Positions 36,758 through 48,517 of a DNA stretch of 64,000 nt are shown in pieces. A program made the position numbers and the translations under genes. The notes below the pieces were generated by a model. That model searched no databases. It was given only the letters and a program-made list of their open reading frames with translations, and had not been told where the DNA came from. Position 1 is the first letter of the stretch. Every line of letters starts with the position of its first letter. The DNA is from Echinometra lucunter. Lineage: Eukaryota; Echinodermata; Echinoidea; Camarodonta; Echinometridae. The stretch is taken from positions 17,913,184 to 17,977,183 of the forward strand of contig CM057167.1 of the NCBI GenBank assembly GCA_029962745.1, given 5' to 3'.

Positions 36758-38390
36758 AGGGGTTTGAGACCTAGCTTGTTACATCTGATATCTTGTTACA
36801 TCCGACCTCCCTGCAACTTTGGGACCATAATCTGATTATTACCGTCACCTTGTTATTTACCTCATTATAGTCGATCTTGTTATGCCACGTTTTCCCTGTA
36901 CAGGGGCCATCAGGTTAGCGTAGGTAATAGGATATATGCATGAATGTACTGTTTGTTCTTGGGAAACGAGGACACGTACGTCTTCTGCTTACACGTAACT
37001 GGTTTTCAAGATTTACGCCATGATTTTGTATGATAAACCAACACTGTGAACTCTGTTCTAACCTACGTGTACTCATGGAGTCATATCACAGCTCTGTGAT
37101 AAGATCTTGATGTTGAAAACATACATGTAATCCTACTGATTTTATTAGAACAAAGATAACTACATGTACATATAGGATAGATATAAAACTGGTACCAGCC
37201 ATTTGCAGAACGTAAAACTTGTCATAAAAAAAATATAAAATATGTCCTCAAAATGTTACACGTAGTAATATTAATGTATGCCTTATATGTGTGAATCACG
37301 GATGTAAAAACGTGTTATGATTCAAGTTTATGGTTTTATATCATGCTGTAAACACCAAACAGCATGCTAATGTAAATCTTGGATTTTATGTGACCCTCAC
37401 TTCAAAACAACAAGTTGTAATGTGAGTTTTACAGCAAACAGCTCAAACAGAAAGTTCTAGGATGAAAAACTGATTTCTCTAGGTTTTTAAAATAATTTCT
37501 AATAGGAAATATGTTTTTTTGTTTGATTTATAAGTTCCATTTGAGGGGGAATTTCACAATAATAGTACGTCAGCATGCTGGGTGAAACCTTCACATGAAA
37601 ATGTGCGCGTAACTCAAAAATTTATTCACTCTGTGGCTTTCAAAATCTGAAGTGTCATGTATATCTCCTTTGAGACTCCAAATTTGAGCCTAATCTAATA
37701 ATCTCTTTATAGTCAATAATGGGGAGTTTTCATTCAACTCTGAGAGGGGCAATAGTATCAATAAGGCTCATCTGGCCCATTTGGGCCGGATGAGCTAAAA
37801 ATGCAAAATTTATGAGGTAACAGTCATATTGTAATGGGGGATCACATAATATTATGGTGAAATCATCCAAATCACTCTGAAATGCATGTATGATACTAAA
37901 CAGATAAACTTACATGTATAAATGTTTCAACTCAAAATATCTCAATGAAATCACCAACCTAATCATGCATTAAATCATTGAAACCAGTCATTATAGCATA
38001 TTTTTTAGCTAAAATTGATAAATAATTCAACATGAAGGGTTTCAATTCAACAACTCAAAAACCAATTAACTTTATTGTGCATTAAAACAGAACAGTCAGA
38101 GTCATTCTTCAGTTCAACTAACTAATAAACTGCAAGCAGTACATGCATTGTATGTAACATTTAACCTTTTAACAGAATTGAGCACTGAAAAAAAAGGAAA
38201 AAAAATGAAATATTTCATTATGAAATATTTCTGCACTAAAAATGCACAGAAATAGGGTTTCATATCAACACCATACATGTATAGAGCATTCAATCAAAAT
38301 AAGAAAACATGAGTAAACACACAAAAACATGTACATTTCAAATCATTCAAAAATGAAGGGATGTTTTCAGCTACAATCAATAATAAGTGG

Positions 38391-38665
38391 TTTCAAACCA
38401 AGACCTCTTTCGGAAAATAGTAGTTCTCTGAATTTGGGATCAAAATAAATCATGGACAGTCTAAAAATGATATTAATGGTTGACAAACAACCTTGGAAAT
38501 ACATGTATGGCCAAAAAGAAAAAAAATACTAACACATAACAATGCAACCTTACAGGTTTCAGGTTAAGAACTCTTTTTGGAAACAGCGTGCTGGATTTGG
38601 GATCAAAATAAAGTATGGACAGCCTAAAAAAGACTGAACACTAAGACAAAGAACCATGGAAATAA
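38391..38665 (+). repeat. Imperfect ~165-bp tandem duplication
   Basis: GGTTTCA, ATTTGGGATCAAAATAAA, ATGGACAG and CTAAAAA recur with the same spacing in 38391-38510 and 38556-38665. Confidence 0.5.
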
Positions 38666-39125
38666 GCCATAGAAAAGGACTACCATGGAAGAGTTAATGT
38701 AGTGTATTACATGAAACATACAAAGAAGGATATGACAATGTATTTCAGATGAAAAACATCTTCATGATGATAAAGTCATGAAAACGAGTAAGATGATGAT
38801 GATGTAAAAACAACGATGACCACTGATAGGGACAACAATGACGGCGATGAAGATGACCTAAAAAGGATGACGGATGATGACCTTTGATAGGGAATAAACT
38901 GACGATGATGATGATGACACAGTTTCATTAAAAGTGACTTACCAGTTGTCTTAAAGGGGGTACCCAATGCTGAAACAATGTTAGTTCATTTAAAAGAGCA
39001 TGACTTTATTAGCAGAAAATCATCTGCCTAAAGTTTTTTTAAAAGTTGTGTTGCCAAGGAAACCCTCAAATGTGGTAAGATTTCAGGATATTTTTGACCC
39101 CTCAGCTGTGACCAAGTTTCAACTG

Positions 39126-39166
39126 GGTACCCACTTTGACGTCAAAATGACGTCAAAGTGGGTACC
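39126..39166. repeat. Perfect 19-bp palindrome with two TGACGTCA sites
   Basis: GGTACCCACTTTGACGTCA, loop AAA, and the exact complement. A related GGGTACCCACTTTCACGTCA occurs at 39253. Two CRE/ATF-like sites lie back to back. Confidence 0.8.
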
Positions 39167-39912
39167 TTGTCGCGCAATTCTAGCAAAATGCGTGCAAGGT
39201 ATAATACACATTGTACAGTCTAGCGCGCAGCATAACTGCAATGCGCGAAGCTGGGTACCCACTTTCACGTCATACCTCATATTCAAATTTTTTGGTCAAC
39301 TCTTGACTTTTTATGAGAAAATTAGCCAAAATGCATTGATTTCGATTGAAAATCATCAAATTTTTAATGTTATTCTTCTTAGAATTCTATTCTCGATCAT
39401 GTATCAAAAAAAAAATTTACCATTGTGTAATCACTTTAAATGAAAATGTGGTTTGGAGTCCCTGCCACAACGTGAACTTTTTATCATGATATATTAATCT
39501 ATATTTGCCACTTTCCACCGAGGTAATTCACCTATCATGAGAAAGAAAAAGTTGGATTGTCTATAGTCCTATGAATGTGTTATTGTTCGTGGGCCTGTGG
39601 ATAGTTGTTTGTAAATCACATATCTACAACTTTTGGTGAACAGAAAGAACAGCTTGAGAAGAAACAACCAATCATATGGAAACGCACTTTATTTGGCATT
39701 TCATTTTGTCCCAATCATGAAGCAGATGCTTTTCATTTTGTTCTATCATGAATTTTAAAAGGAGTAGGGAATGTTTCATTTTGGTGATACAAAATATGCC
39801 TCAACAATCTTCTACATTATATTCCTATCCACACTGTTCCACAGTGTGCAGTGGAAATTTATTTGAGAGAGCTTTGATACAATCAACCATATTACGAGGC
39901 TTTTTTTTTACA

Positions 39913-41229
39913 TTAACCCATTCGTGACAGAGGTCCACATTTTGTGGTTTGGCCTAATATCTTTTAATGCAAAGCCCTAAAAATCATACCAAATACATGA
40001 GCAGAAAGAGCAAAAAATTCTACACAAACTGTGCCCATTATGATTGCATCAATATTCATCGTTTGATGCTGAAATTTTTTAAAGGAAAATAAGCATTAAA
40101 ATCCTTAAATTGGCAATGTGATAGAAAGTTTTAAAATCAACGTTTTCCCCTGCAAATTGGCAACTTTTTGACTTATCATCATAATTTCTGTCAATTTCTG
40201 ATACATGACGTTTTATAAATAAAATGTAGCAATAAAATAACTAGATGAATCTTCGACCACGGGTGGTCGAATTTTATGCCTCCGCCATTACCAAATCAGA
40301 AATAAATGGCACTTCATGTCGATTTATTTTCATTTATACAATGACATCTCTGACCTTGACCTCTGACCTTGTAATCCCAAAATCTAATGAGAGCATTGCC
40401 CTTTCCATATGCATACATGCGCCAAGTTTGTTGAACCGTCAAATGGTTACTTTACTAAGTTATCACAAGAACAAACCATTTCTACGTACATAATGACCTC
40501 TATGACCTTTGACCTTTGACCTTGACACCTCAAAATCTAATCAGATTAATGTCCCTCCCATATGCATACCTGTGCCAAGTTTGAAGTTGATAGGTCAAAT
40601 GGTTCTTAAGTTATCGCGAGAACAAGCCATTTTCATGTGTTTTATTACCTCTATGACCTTGACCTCTGACCTTGTGACCCCAAAATCTTATCAGATCATT
40701 GTCCCTCCAATATGCATACCTGTGCCAAGTTTGAGGTTGATCTGTCAAATGGTTCTTAAGTTATCGCGAGAACGAGCCATTTTCATGTGTTTTATTACCT
40801 CTATGACCTTGAGACCCCAAAATCTAATCAGATCATTGTCCCTCCCATATGCATACCTGTGCCAAGTTTGAGGTTGATCTGTCAAATGGTTCTTAAGTTA
40901 TCGCGAGAACGAGCCATTTTTATGTGTTTTATTACCTCTACGACCTTGACCTTTGACCTTGAGACTCCAAAATCTAATCAGATCATTGTCCCTCCCATAT
41001 GCATACACGAGCCAAGTTTGAAGTTGATCTGCCAAATGGTTCTTAAGTTATCGCGAGAACGAAAACGGGACGGACGGACGGACGGACGACCCGAAAACAT
41101 AATGCCTCCGGCAACCACCTACGGTGGGCGGAGGCATAAAAAATGTTGGTGTTGCCAATTTGAAGAATAAAAGCTGATCAAATTAGGCTTAAATTAGGCT
41201 TTAAATAATTCCTGTCAGGAATGGGTTAA
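39913..41229 (-). mobile_element. piggyBac-like MITE (family 1), split by Helitron-like copy B
   Basis: TTAA-CCCATTCGTGACAG at 39913 and CTGTCAGGAATGGG-TTAA ending 41229; about 417 bp once 40241-41140 is removed. Lies in the 7.8-kb MMADHC intron. A small duplication (AAATTAGGCTTAAATTAGGC) is present near 41180. Confidence 0.85.
40241..41140 (-). mobile_element. Helitron-like (HINE-type) element, copy B
   Basis: Same element in opposite orientation: CTAG at 40241, hairpin TTCGACCACGGGTGGTCGAA (one mismatch) at 40252-40271, tandem units, and CGGAGGCATAAA at 41129-41140. It splits a TTAA-flanked MITE (39913-41229). Comparison with the unsplit copy at 45224-45630 gives the same boundary (TTTATGCC...CTAG) in a run of five T/A, again with no target duplication. 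Open frames here are repeated readings of the tandem units and are not genes. Confidence 0.75.
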
Positions 41230-41389
41230 AGAATAAGACACCTCATATAACTTTCATGGTCCTCATTTCAAACCAGCTTACCCTTATTATGTTTCAATTT
41301 GGAATAACAGGTTTTATGTACGCTTTATATCTGATTGTAATGTACTTATGCTGTTATAATATGCTTTGCACTCCATATTTTGCAGTCCG

Positions 41390-42362
41390 GGGGCGCATTT
41401 CAACTCCATGACAGTCATATCTCTTGTCGATGATCTACGGAGATGTCATGAAGCCGACAAAGTGTTTCACGAAAGCCTGACATCTCCGAAGTTCAAGATA
41501 TCGATACTACCGGCTGAAAAATACAGCCTTGATCATAATCCACTGGAATTATCATCAATTTATCATCAGTTTTAGACTCAACTCTACTCTAATTTTCGAA
41601 AAGTGTAGAAAACATCAATGGGATTCAACAAACATAATACAAACATTGCATTCACGTGAAAAATTACTTTACATGTGACATCTGAGAATTTCTAAAATTA
41701 ATAAACGAAAATCTACTGTTGTGCTTCGCGAATTTAGATTTACAATTAAGAGGATATCGATGAGTTATTGAAAACAGACCCAAATTTTGTTTTGATTTTT
41801 GTAAAATGCTGAATGGGAATATCATGAGATCCAAATTTTGAAAAAAATTAATTCAATAATACATTTTCTATTTCAATAATTACTGTACTTGCAAAAGAGG
41901 AAAATATGCAGAAAATTCATACCTGTTGAATTGTCATCGTTCTTACGGGCCTATAAATACAGACTGCTCCGTTTTCTATGGGAGGTTGATCTTAGCAAAT
42001 ACGAGCATAATCAATATTAACCTCATTTGCGTGTTTGAGGGTTAAAACGACGCTAAAACACATAGATTATTTCAGTTATATTTTTATATCGACATCTGTA
42101 ATAACTGTTTAGAGAATGAGAGTCAAGAACTCAAGAACTATTTGTATTTAAGAAATTAACATTCCCTTATTTTTCGCTGCCCACGGGCTGCCCATAGCAG
42201 ACGCAAAGACGACATGTTCGGAGAAGTGACAAGTTATTTGTCAAGGAAGTTGTCGCTGGACTTGGCAAAGACGGCTTTGTGAAACACTTAGCGGACAAGA
42301 TGACCGACAACTCCGAGATGTCGCTGATCTTGTAGTTATGACGGTTTCATGAAATGCGCCCC
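41390..42362. mobile_element. ~970-bp element with ~90-bp imperfect terminal repeats
   Basis: GGGGCGCATTTCAACTCC... at 41390 and ...GGTTTCATGAAATGCGCCCC ending 42362. The inverted homology continues through GGCTTTCGTGAAACACTTTG (complement near 41455-41475) and GGCTTTGTGAAACACTTAGC (42273). No transposase frame; target duplication not found. Confidence 0.6.
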
Positions 42363-42457
42363 TGTACATTGCCCTTGAAAACCAGTAACCTCAATTTATT
42401 TATGTATATCTATGTTTTTGTACCAATGTCTTACATGGTATATTTCACATAGTCTTA

Positions 42458-42732
42458 GACCCCTTTTATACCAAGCGGCCGCGGCCCGGCCCCGCAATTT
42501 TGTGCGTTTACACCGGGACCGCGGCCGCGCCTGGTTTGTAATTCTACAATATTGGCTTCATGACGTCATTGGAAACGGAGATGGCCCCGCTCCGCGTTTA
42601 CACCAAAACTGGCCGCGGCCGAGACTACCTCACGAGCTGGTCCGAACTTGGCCCCGCATTTGATTTTTGAGCTTTTACACCAAGCGCGGGCCGCGGCAGG
42701 GCCACGGCTCAAGGCTTGGTGTAAAAGGGGTC
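42458..42732. mobile_element. GC-rich PIF/Harbinger-like MITE
   Basis: TTA duplication (42455-42457 and 42733-42735); ends GACCCCTTTTATACCAAG and CTTGGTGTAAAAGGGGTC. The interior is made of GGCCGCGGCC words and is far richer in CpG than the surroundings. 275 bp. Confidence 0.75.
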
Positions 42733-42859
42733 TTACATTCTTCATGCAGAGATGCTCGAGTTCTATGAGGAGGTGAAAGATAATTTCAGAATTTTCTCGC
42801 TTTTTTTTTTCTAAATGTTAGTTTGGAAGAATATCTTACAAATGTCCCTGAAAGATATT

Positions 42860-43110
42860 ACTCTTCAAATGCCCGCTTCTTGAAATGTGACAAGAAACAA
42901 CTTGATCGTGCGGCCAAATATTTCTATGTAATCCCACATACCCATTTTTATGAGCAGTTCATGTTTTATTCAATAAGATTCAGTTGATTTATCTTGTGAT
43001 GTTTTTAAAACCCAATGGTACTCATCACCGTTCCCAAATGCTCTGAACAGTTTCCTTCACATCGCAATTGCATGGCCAGAAGTCTAGTTTATCTTTAAAA
43101 ACTGGTATTT
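42860..43110 (+). repeat. Diverged dispersed repeat (family 7)
   Basis: GTGACAAGAAACAACTTGA, GTAATCCCACATACCCA, CATGGCC and TTATCTTTAAA in the same order as 2975-3330. It ends about 90 bp below the MMADHC exon at 43199. Confidence 0.5.
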
Positions 43111-43198
43111 TCTTTTGTTTATGTACAAATAAAGGTAATACTGAAAAAAAAAGAAAAGAAAAAAGGAAGGTTCCACCGAATGAAGAAAGTTTCCTTAC

Positions 43199-43301
43199 CT
43201 TTCCTGAGGTTCTCGGGACAAGCCTGCGCGATGCATTCTAGGGCTGTAGGATGGTTGCGTAAAGCGTTATAGGCATCTTTGATGTCAGAATCGGACTGCG
43301 C
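43199..43301 (-). CDS. MMADHC: MMADHC internal exon
   Basis: 103 bp, acceptor GACCCGTAG, donor G|GTAAGG; 34 codons plus one base. Encodes AQSDSDIKDAYNALRNHPTA then LECIAQACPENLRK. The ECxxQxCPExLRK motif is diagnostic for the family. The leftover G completes a Gly codon with the next exon at 35429. The intron before it (43302-43934) has an imperfect ~75-bp tandem duplication near 43430-43540. Confidence 0.93.
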
Positions 43302-43934
43302 CTACGGGTCAAAGAGGAATTAGCCAACACCTTGAATCCTGTGAATATATCATCTAATATGAGTCTAAAAGGCATCAGCTCGCATGGATAAGTTCTAAGA
43401 GACAATACAGAGAGCTGGGTAAAATTGTGTGACCTAACATTTACTTGTGAATTATTTTGTCAAATAGTGATGAAAATACAGACATCTTGGCAAAATTGTC
43501 TGTCTCAACATTTACTCTGGAATTATGTCAAATAGTGACGAGGCTTTGATAGAGATTGGATTAAAGAATTGCTTTATGGTTAGGGTAGAGGGTGGGGGGT
43601 ATGGGTTATGCATATCATTGTGCTTAGCATAAAGTAAAGCATTTGAATAGCATAAGATGATTACAGCTTTTGTGGTAGTTTTGCAAAAACATTGCGCTTG
43701 TAAGCAATTATATTTCGATCACACAACTGAAATGATTGTAAAAGAGTATCTGACATGTATACATAAGAGGGAATCAGTTCTTACTAACAAAAACCAAATC
43801 ACAACAGGCAGGAAATCATGATTTTTTTTTATATTTATGGTAAAGGAATTGAAGTTTACATTAAAATTTACATTTAAATTGAAGTAATGAAAATCATTTG
43901 AGAATGAATATTAGGAATAAGATGACAAACTTAC

Positions 43935-44033
43935 TTCTGATACAGCCTGGACATAGTAAGCCCACACAATGGCATGTCTATCTGATGGGAGTGGATGGGT
44001 CAGTACATCAGGGCCAGCTGATGGGCTGGGGAT
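43935..44033 (-). CDS. MMADHC: MMADHC internal exon
   Basis: 33 codons, phase 0, acceptor GACTCTAG and donor GTAAGT. Encodes IPSPSAGPDVLTHPLPSDRH then AIVWAYYVQAVSE. The PDVL...PLPSDRH...YV pattern aligns with the corresponding part of vertebrate MMADHC (PDVLAEPLSSERH). Introns of 537 and 543 bp separate it from the exon before; the introns on both sides are short compared with the 7.8-kb one further on. Confidence 0.92.
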
Positions 44034-44576
44034 CTAGAGTCAAATAAAAGTAAAAACTGAAACACATGCAAACCAGTTGTCAAGAAATCTTCGGAGGCCA
44101 ACTTATCTTCTAAATGAGTAATATTACCGGTAATCTTGAATTATCACTGGCTGAATTAGTCTTTTGAGGTATTACATTGGCCTCGATAATTTGTTGAGCA
44201 AACTGTGAAGCACTTCCTAGCTGCAAAAACTTAGGCCACTGAACCAAATACTTCAAGAAATGAATTGGAAAACTTTCCCTTTAAGGCCTGTTCACGTACG
44301 CAGCGGTAACCTGAGCTTCACATTTTTGCACCTTATTACAAACACAGGTAAGGTTTAGCGAAACGAAGTGGTGCAAAAAAGATGCGGAAGGAACGAAAAC
44401 AAGACGGACAACAATAAGCATATTTTCGCAAACGTAACGGTTTCACAAAGCTACCTAAGTGACCAGTACAAGTGTTGAATCATTAACCTTCCTTTGCCTT
44501 CATTTAGCAAAAAGATTGCAATGCATTTTTTTAAAACATGGTTCACGACTTCTTGTGTGAACAAGCTTTCACTCAC

Positions 44577-44828
44577 CTCAGGCTGAGGGGGCTGGAGTTT
44601 CAAACCCAGGCCAACATTCCCAGGTAGAGGGAAGCGTGGATCCTGCGGTGCTAGAGGACCCAGCTTGGTGTCAGGCCACATGGTGTAAGGCATTCCTGAG
44701 GAGCCGTCCTCGCCGTTGTTCTGCTTGTGCTTGGTGGACTCAGAGAAAGCGCGATGACCTTGGACGATGGCAGCCCGGAAGGCTGACAGCCCTGAGGAGT
44801 AGGAGAGGAAACCTGTCCGGCTGATCAG
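44577..44828 (-). CDS. MMADHC: MMADHC exon, presequence and N-terminal region
   Basis: 84 codons, phase 0 at both ends, acceptor CTCCTCCAG and donor GTGAGT. It encodes the rest of a probable mitochondrial targeting sequence (RTGFLSYSSGLSAFRAA) and then MWPDTKLGPLAPQDPRFPLP and GNVGLG. This tryptophan-proline, QDxRFxLPGN block is a hallmark of MMADHC. The protein takes cobalamin handed over by MMACHC and directs it to cytosolic methionine synthase and to mitochondrial methylmalonyl-CoA mutase. In vertebrates the N-terminal part is needed for mitochondrial delivery and later parts for the cytosolic route (established knowledge). Confidence 0.93.
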
Positions 44829-45223
44829 CTGGAGGAGAAAGGTAAAGGATCAAAAAGTTATTTTCTTTGAATGACAAGCTTGAAGAGTAAAACAAAATAT
44901 ATTGCAGTATGTAGACCGAGTTTAAATCTGACACAGTTGTACATATTAGGGTCAATATTGGGGCACTCAATATTATACTTGTTACAACTGAAGAATAAGA
45001 CTGAAGTATCACAATACCAAAACACTTCTACATGAAGAATAAATCATGTGAGACATGCAATTTTCAACCTGCAAAGATTGCACTAATATTCAACTTCAAC
45101 ACTTGTCATTGGGAGGTCCACAAGACTGGAATAGTTCCACATCATATTAGATCAATAAAAACTGTAATCACACTCTGTATGCAATTTTTCACCAAATTAT
45201 AGCATACATAACTGAAAGTAAGT

Positions 45224-45630
45224 CAGTGACAGAGGTCCACATTTTGTGGTTTGGCCTAATATCTTTTGATGCAAAGCCCTAAAAATCATACCAAATACAT
45301 GAGCAGAAAGAGCAAAAAATTCTACACAAACTGTACCCATTTTGGTTGCGTCAATATTCGTTGTTTGATGCTGAAAATTTTTTAAAGGAAAATAAGCATT
45401 AAAATCCTTAAATTGGCAATGTGATAGAAGGTTTAAAATCACCGTTTTCCCCTGCAAATTGGCAACTTTTTGACTTCTCATCATAATTTCTGTCAATTTA
45501 TATTCATTTCAGATACATGACGTTTCATAAGGAATATGTAGCAATAAAATAAAAATGCTGGTGTTGCCAATTTGAAGAATAAAAGCTGATCAAATTAGGC
45601 TTTAAATAATTCCTGTCACGAATGGGTTAA
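45224..45630 (-). mobile_element. piggyBac-like MITE (family 1), left end worn
   Basis: Begins at GTGACAGAGGTCC without the TTAACCC end, and finishes CTGTCACGAATGGG-TTAA. Ends about 100 bp before the MMADHC start-codon exon. Serves as the empty-site reference for Helitron-like copy B. Confidence 0.8.
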
Positions 45631-45731
45631 ACCTGAAAGGAGATAAAGCAAGCATTTCCCTGTTTAAACATTTCTAATAAACATAATAAAATGTCCATCA
45701 GCCAGTGTGGGCCGACTGCTATCAGACTTAC

Positions 45732-45768
45732 TTTCGCCATTCCGCCTCTTGAGTTCTGTAGTTGGTAC
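45732..45768 (-). CDS. MMADHC: MMADHC exon with the start codon (5' UTR plus MAK)
   Basis: Read on the minus strand: acceptor TTGCAG, 28 nt of 5' UTR, then ATGGCGAAA (45740-45732) and donor GTAAGT. It contributes Met-Ala-Lys, which joins to LISRTGFLSYSSG of the next exon to give a basic, hydroxyl-rich start typical of a mitochondrial presequence. The acceptor in front of the 5' UTR implies at least one more non-coding exon upstream (higher coordinates). The coding part is tiny, so support comes from splice sites, phase and the neighbouring exon. Confidence 0.68.
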
Positions 45769-45858
45769 CTGCAACAGTTGAAAAGGCATAAAGTGTTTGT
45801 CAAAGTCATGGATTTGGGAAAGTCGTTGTCACAGTGGCATCTTGATGGTCTGAAATCA

Positions 45859-46008
45859 GGGCCCCGTTTCATAAAAACTTGTTATCAATAACAAGTTGCA
45901 ATAACTGTTATAATCTACTGAAATCCTTGCATCTGATTGGCTGAGAGAAAATTTGTCACAGAAATGTGGCAGTTGTTACTGATAAACAAGTTTTATGAAA
46001 CAGGGCTC
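45859..46008 (-). mobile_element. ~150-bp MITE (family 4)
   Basis: GGGCCCCGTTTCATAAAAAC...GTTTTATGAAACAGGGCTC; interior TCCTTGCATCTGATTGGCTG is the complement of the copy at 22948. Lies 90 bp beyond the MMADHC start-codon exon. Confidence 0.75.
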
Positions 46009-47056
46009 AGATCACCAATATTATTCTAACAAACTCAAAAGATACAAAGGGGGGAAAAAATCAGGTTATTAATCAGATTTTTAAACAAACACAGTCCCAT
46101 AGGGGATATTCACTTGGGAATTTCAACTTACACAAACTCTGTATCAAGATGTAAATAGAACCTTAGTTGTCACTGTGCTAATTAAGAAAACAATTTTTAG
46201 AGTGAAATATTTTTTTGGCAAAGTGCAAATTGTTTTTCCAAAGATATGAATTTGATGAAATTAAAAAATGCATGTGTCAAAACTAAAAATCAGATTTTTA
46301 AACAAACTCTACTTTGAGGCCTTTCACACCCTGGTATAGAATCAGAAGTGTGATTATAAGGGGATTCTAAAATATATAAGAACACATGTTGATACTCATA
46401 TATTCACCGTTTGTTTTAACATGCAATATTGAGCATTACTTGCTCTCGTTGATTAACTGATCACCAGACTATGACTAAGGTGACAAAAAGCTTCCGAATC
46501 TCAAACAGCACCTCTGAAAGGTCAGTCTTCTGAAAAAGAATGAGAAGAACATATCATGCTTCAACAAAAATACATCATAAATAACTAAACATGTATACAC
46601 AATGATTGGGTGAATGAATGCTAGTGTCTATTTCTTACCCAAATGCACAGGGCAAAATATATTCAAACATGCTATTTATGCCCTACCCTATCAGGGACCA
46701 TTCGTACATGTAGGTTGAGCTGTGTAGATTTCTGTGGAGGTTTAGCTATGTATCAATAATATATATCCCCACAATAAAAAAGGTGGAAAAATTGTGACCA
46801 TTCTTACTAATTTTTTCTTATCATGGAGAAGAATATTGTATCATTAAGAGATAGTAAGGAGCCCAAGCTAAGCATGTGTATTACCTTGATGCCAGTTTGC
46901 AAGTCTGCTATTGTTCCAAGCCAGGATGGCACAAAAACACAAAAAGTCTTTTTTAAAATGGCACTAAATTTGCACAAGATTTGCACTGACAGGTTGTCTG
47001 TAAAACATCAAATCCTAAACTAAGAAATTAGCACCAATATGCAGCATCTGTTCAGG
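46009..47056. other. No gene seen; between MMADHC exon and promoter candidate
   Basis: If the promoter at 47.1 kb is right this is the first intron of MMADHC. No repeats of note. Confidence 0.35.
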
Positions 47057-47141
47057 AAAATGGCGGCAAATCTCACTGTAAATTTCGTGAAAACATCTGC
47101 AAAATCGCTCGCATCTAGTTGCGCATCGATGCGCATGCGCA
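47057..47141. promoter_or_regulatory. Candidate MMADHC promoter: YY1-like and NRF-1-like sites
   Basis: AAAATGGCGGC at 47057-47067 matches the YY1 element common just downstream of housekeeping start sites. TGCGCATGCGCA at 47130-47141 is a perfect palindromic NRF-1 consensus. NRF-1 controls many nuclear genes for mitochondrial proteins. The pair lies about 1.3 kb upstream of the first MMADHC coding exon on the minus strand, where a non-coding first exon is expected. On the minus strand ACA|GTGAGA near 47078 could be its donor. Function is inferred. Confidence 0.45.
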
Positions 47142-47661
47142 AGATAGTCACCATTTTCTATCTGCATTAGAATGGACGGTAGGGAAACATAAACATCGCC
47201 AAGTTTTTACCAGCTTCCGTACGATAAATTTTTGTTCAAATTTCATTGCTGTGTTAGCAAATTTTTAGTCCTGGGTGTCAGTCGAGTTCATTAATGACCA
47301 CAGCCGATAGTTACATGTACAGGCTGGTAGTGTCATTGGCCCATGGGAAAGTCATTTCCAGGGGTTGTTTTGAAGTGGCGAAATGGCTACTACGTTAGCG
47401 AGATAGGTAAAAACACTAGGCTCTGTGGAGAGTAAGTAGCATCAGCATTTAATTTTTTTTTTAACTCTCTAGGAGCCTCTAGGCTTACTTAGTTAGCATG
47501 CTTTAGCGGCAAAGCCTGATATATATATATTTTTTTTAACTCTCAAGGCATGCCAGGACTCCAGGAGCCTTTCCAGGCTTCTCTGATTGGACGCAGTTTC
47601 GAGCCTGAGTCAGATCTTTCTGATGGTAACGTTGACGGTCGGTCCGAGACGTAAATAATCA

Positions 47662-48029
47662 GGCAAACCCGGAGAATAGGGGACTGGAACGCGCGGGCAT
47701 ATTTACTTGTATGCAAGCAAATGCAGCCCAGTGGCAGCGGCGACAGGGACGATCTGCACAAGATTCAGCGATGAAACATTTGTGAATTCAACAACATTCT
47801 GGCCAAAATCAAAATGATTTTCATCACATAACCAAAAATCTGAAAGCCGAGAGGACAATGTCATATATTAGACATAATTACCTGATTAAAACATATTTAA
47901 AGTCATTTTGAACTGTAAGACTTGATTATGGACTTGTCACATACCCTGACCCTCGGCTGTCTCTGCCGATCTCTGCCACGTATGAATGGCATGCGCGCGC
48001 ATTCCAAGTCCCCTATCTCCGGGTTTGCC
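47662..48029. mobile_element. 368-bp MITE with perfect 8-bp target duplication
   Basis: Target duplication AATAATCA at 47654-47661 and 48030-48037. Terminal repeats of about 40 bp begin GGCAAACCCGGAGA and include TAGGGGAC and GCGCG. 8 bp fits hAT or P superfamilies. Lies upstream of the MMADHC promoter candidate. No ORF. Confidence 0.85.
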
Positions 48030-48517
48030 AATAATCATATCTGATAAGCTGATTGATACACGACTGTAAAAAACAAAATTAGTATTAACGTTAAGTTCGA
48101 GTTTCAAACGAAAAAAGATCCCAGCATGATAACCAACATGTGGGACCACATATAAAAACTGCGATACATTATGAACATATAATATTATTTCTTTCTCGAT
48201 TATCTTGATCTAAATATCAGAATGAATTAAACAGCTCAACATGTAAATGTCAATTTAATATAAAAAATTTACAAATCATTTTCAAAAAAGGGCAAAAAGG
48301 TACCTGTTTTCACACACTTTCCACAATTCCCGATTGATCGCACAGTTCTTTCCGTTTCTATATATGTTTTATCATGGTTATTGCGTCACAAAATATACTT
48401 AACTCGTGCGCTGGCTCGTATACAGTCCACTGATGATCTCTACACTAATATGGAGAGTGGAGAGATCAGTGGTACAGTCTGACAACAGGCGGATTATTGG
48501 TATTTGTACATTTTATT

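Noticed and set aside
40245..41170. Repetitive frames with SNQIIVPPICI motifs
   Set aside because: They read the ~152-bp tandem units of the Helitron-like element; the same motif appears in copy A on the other strand.
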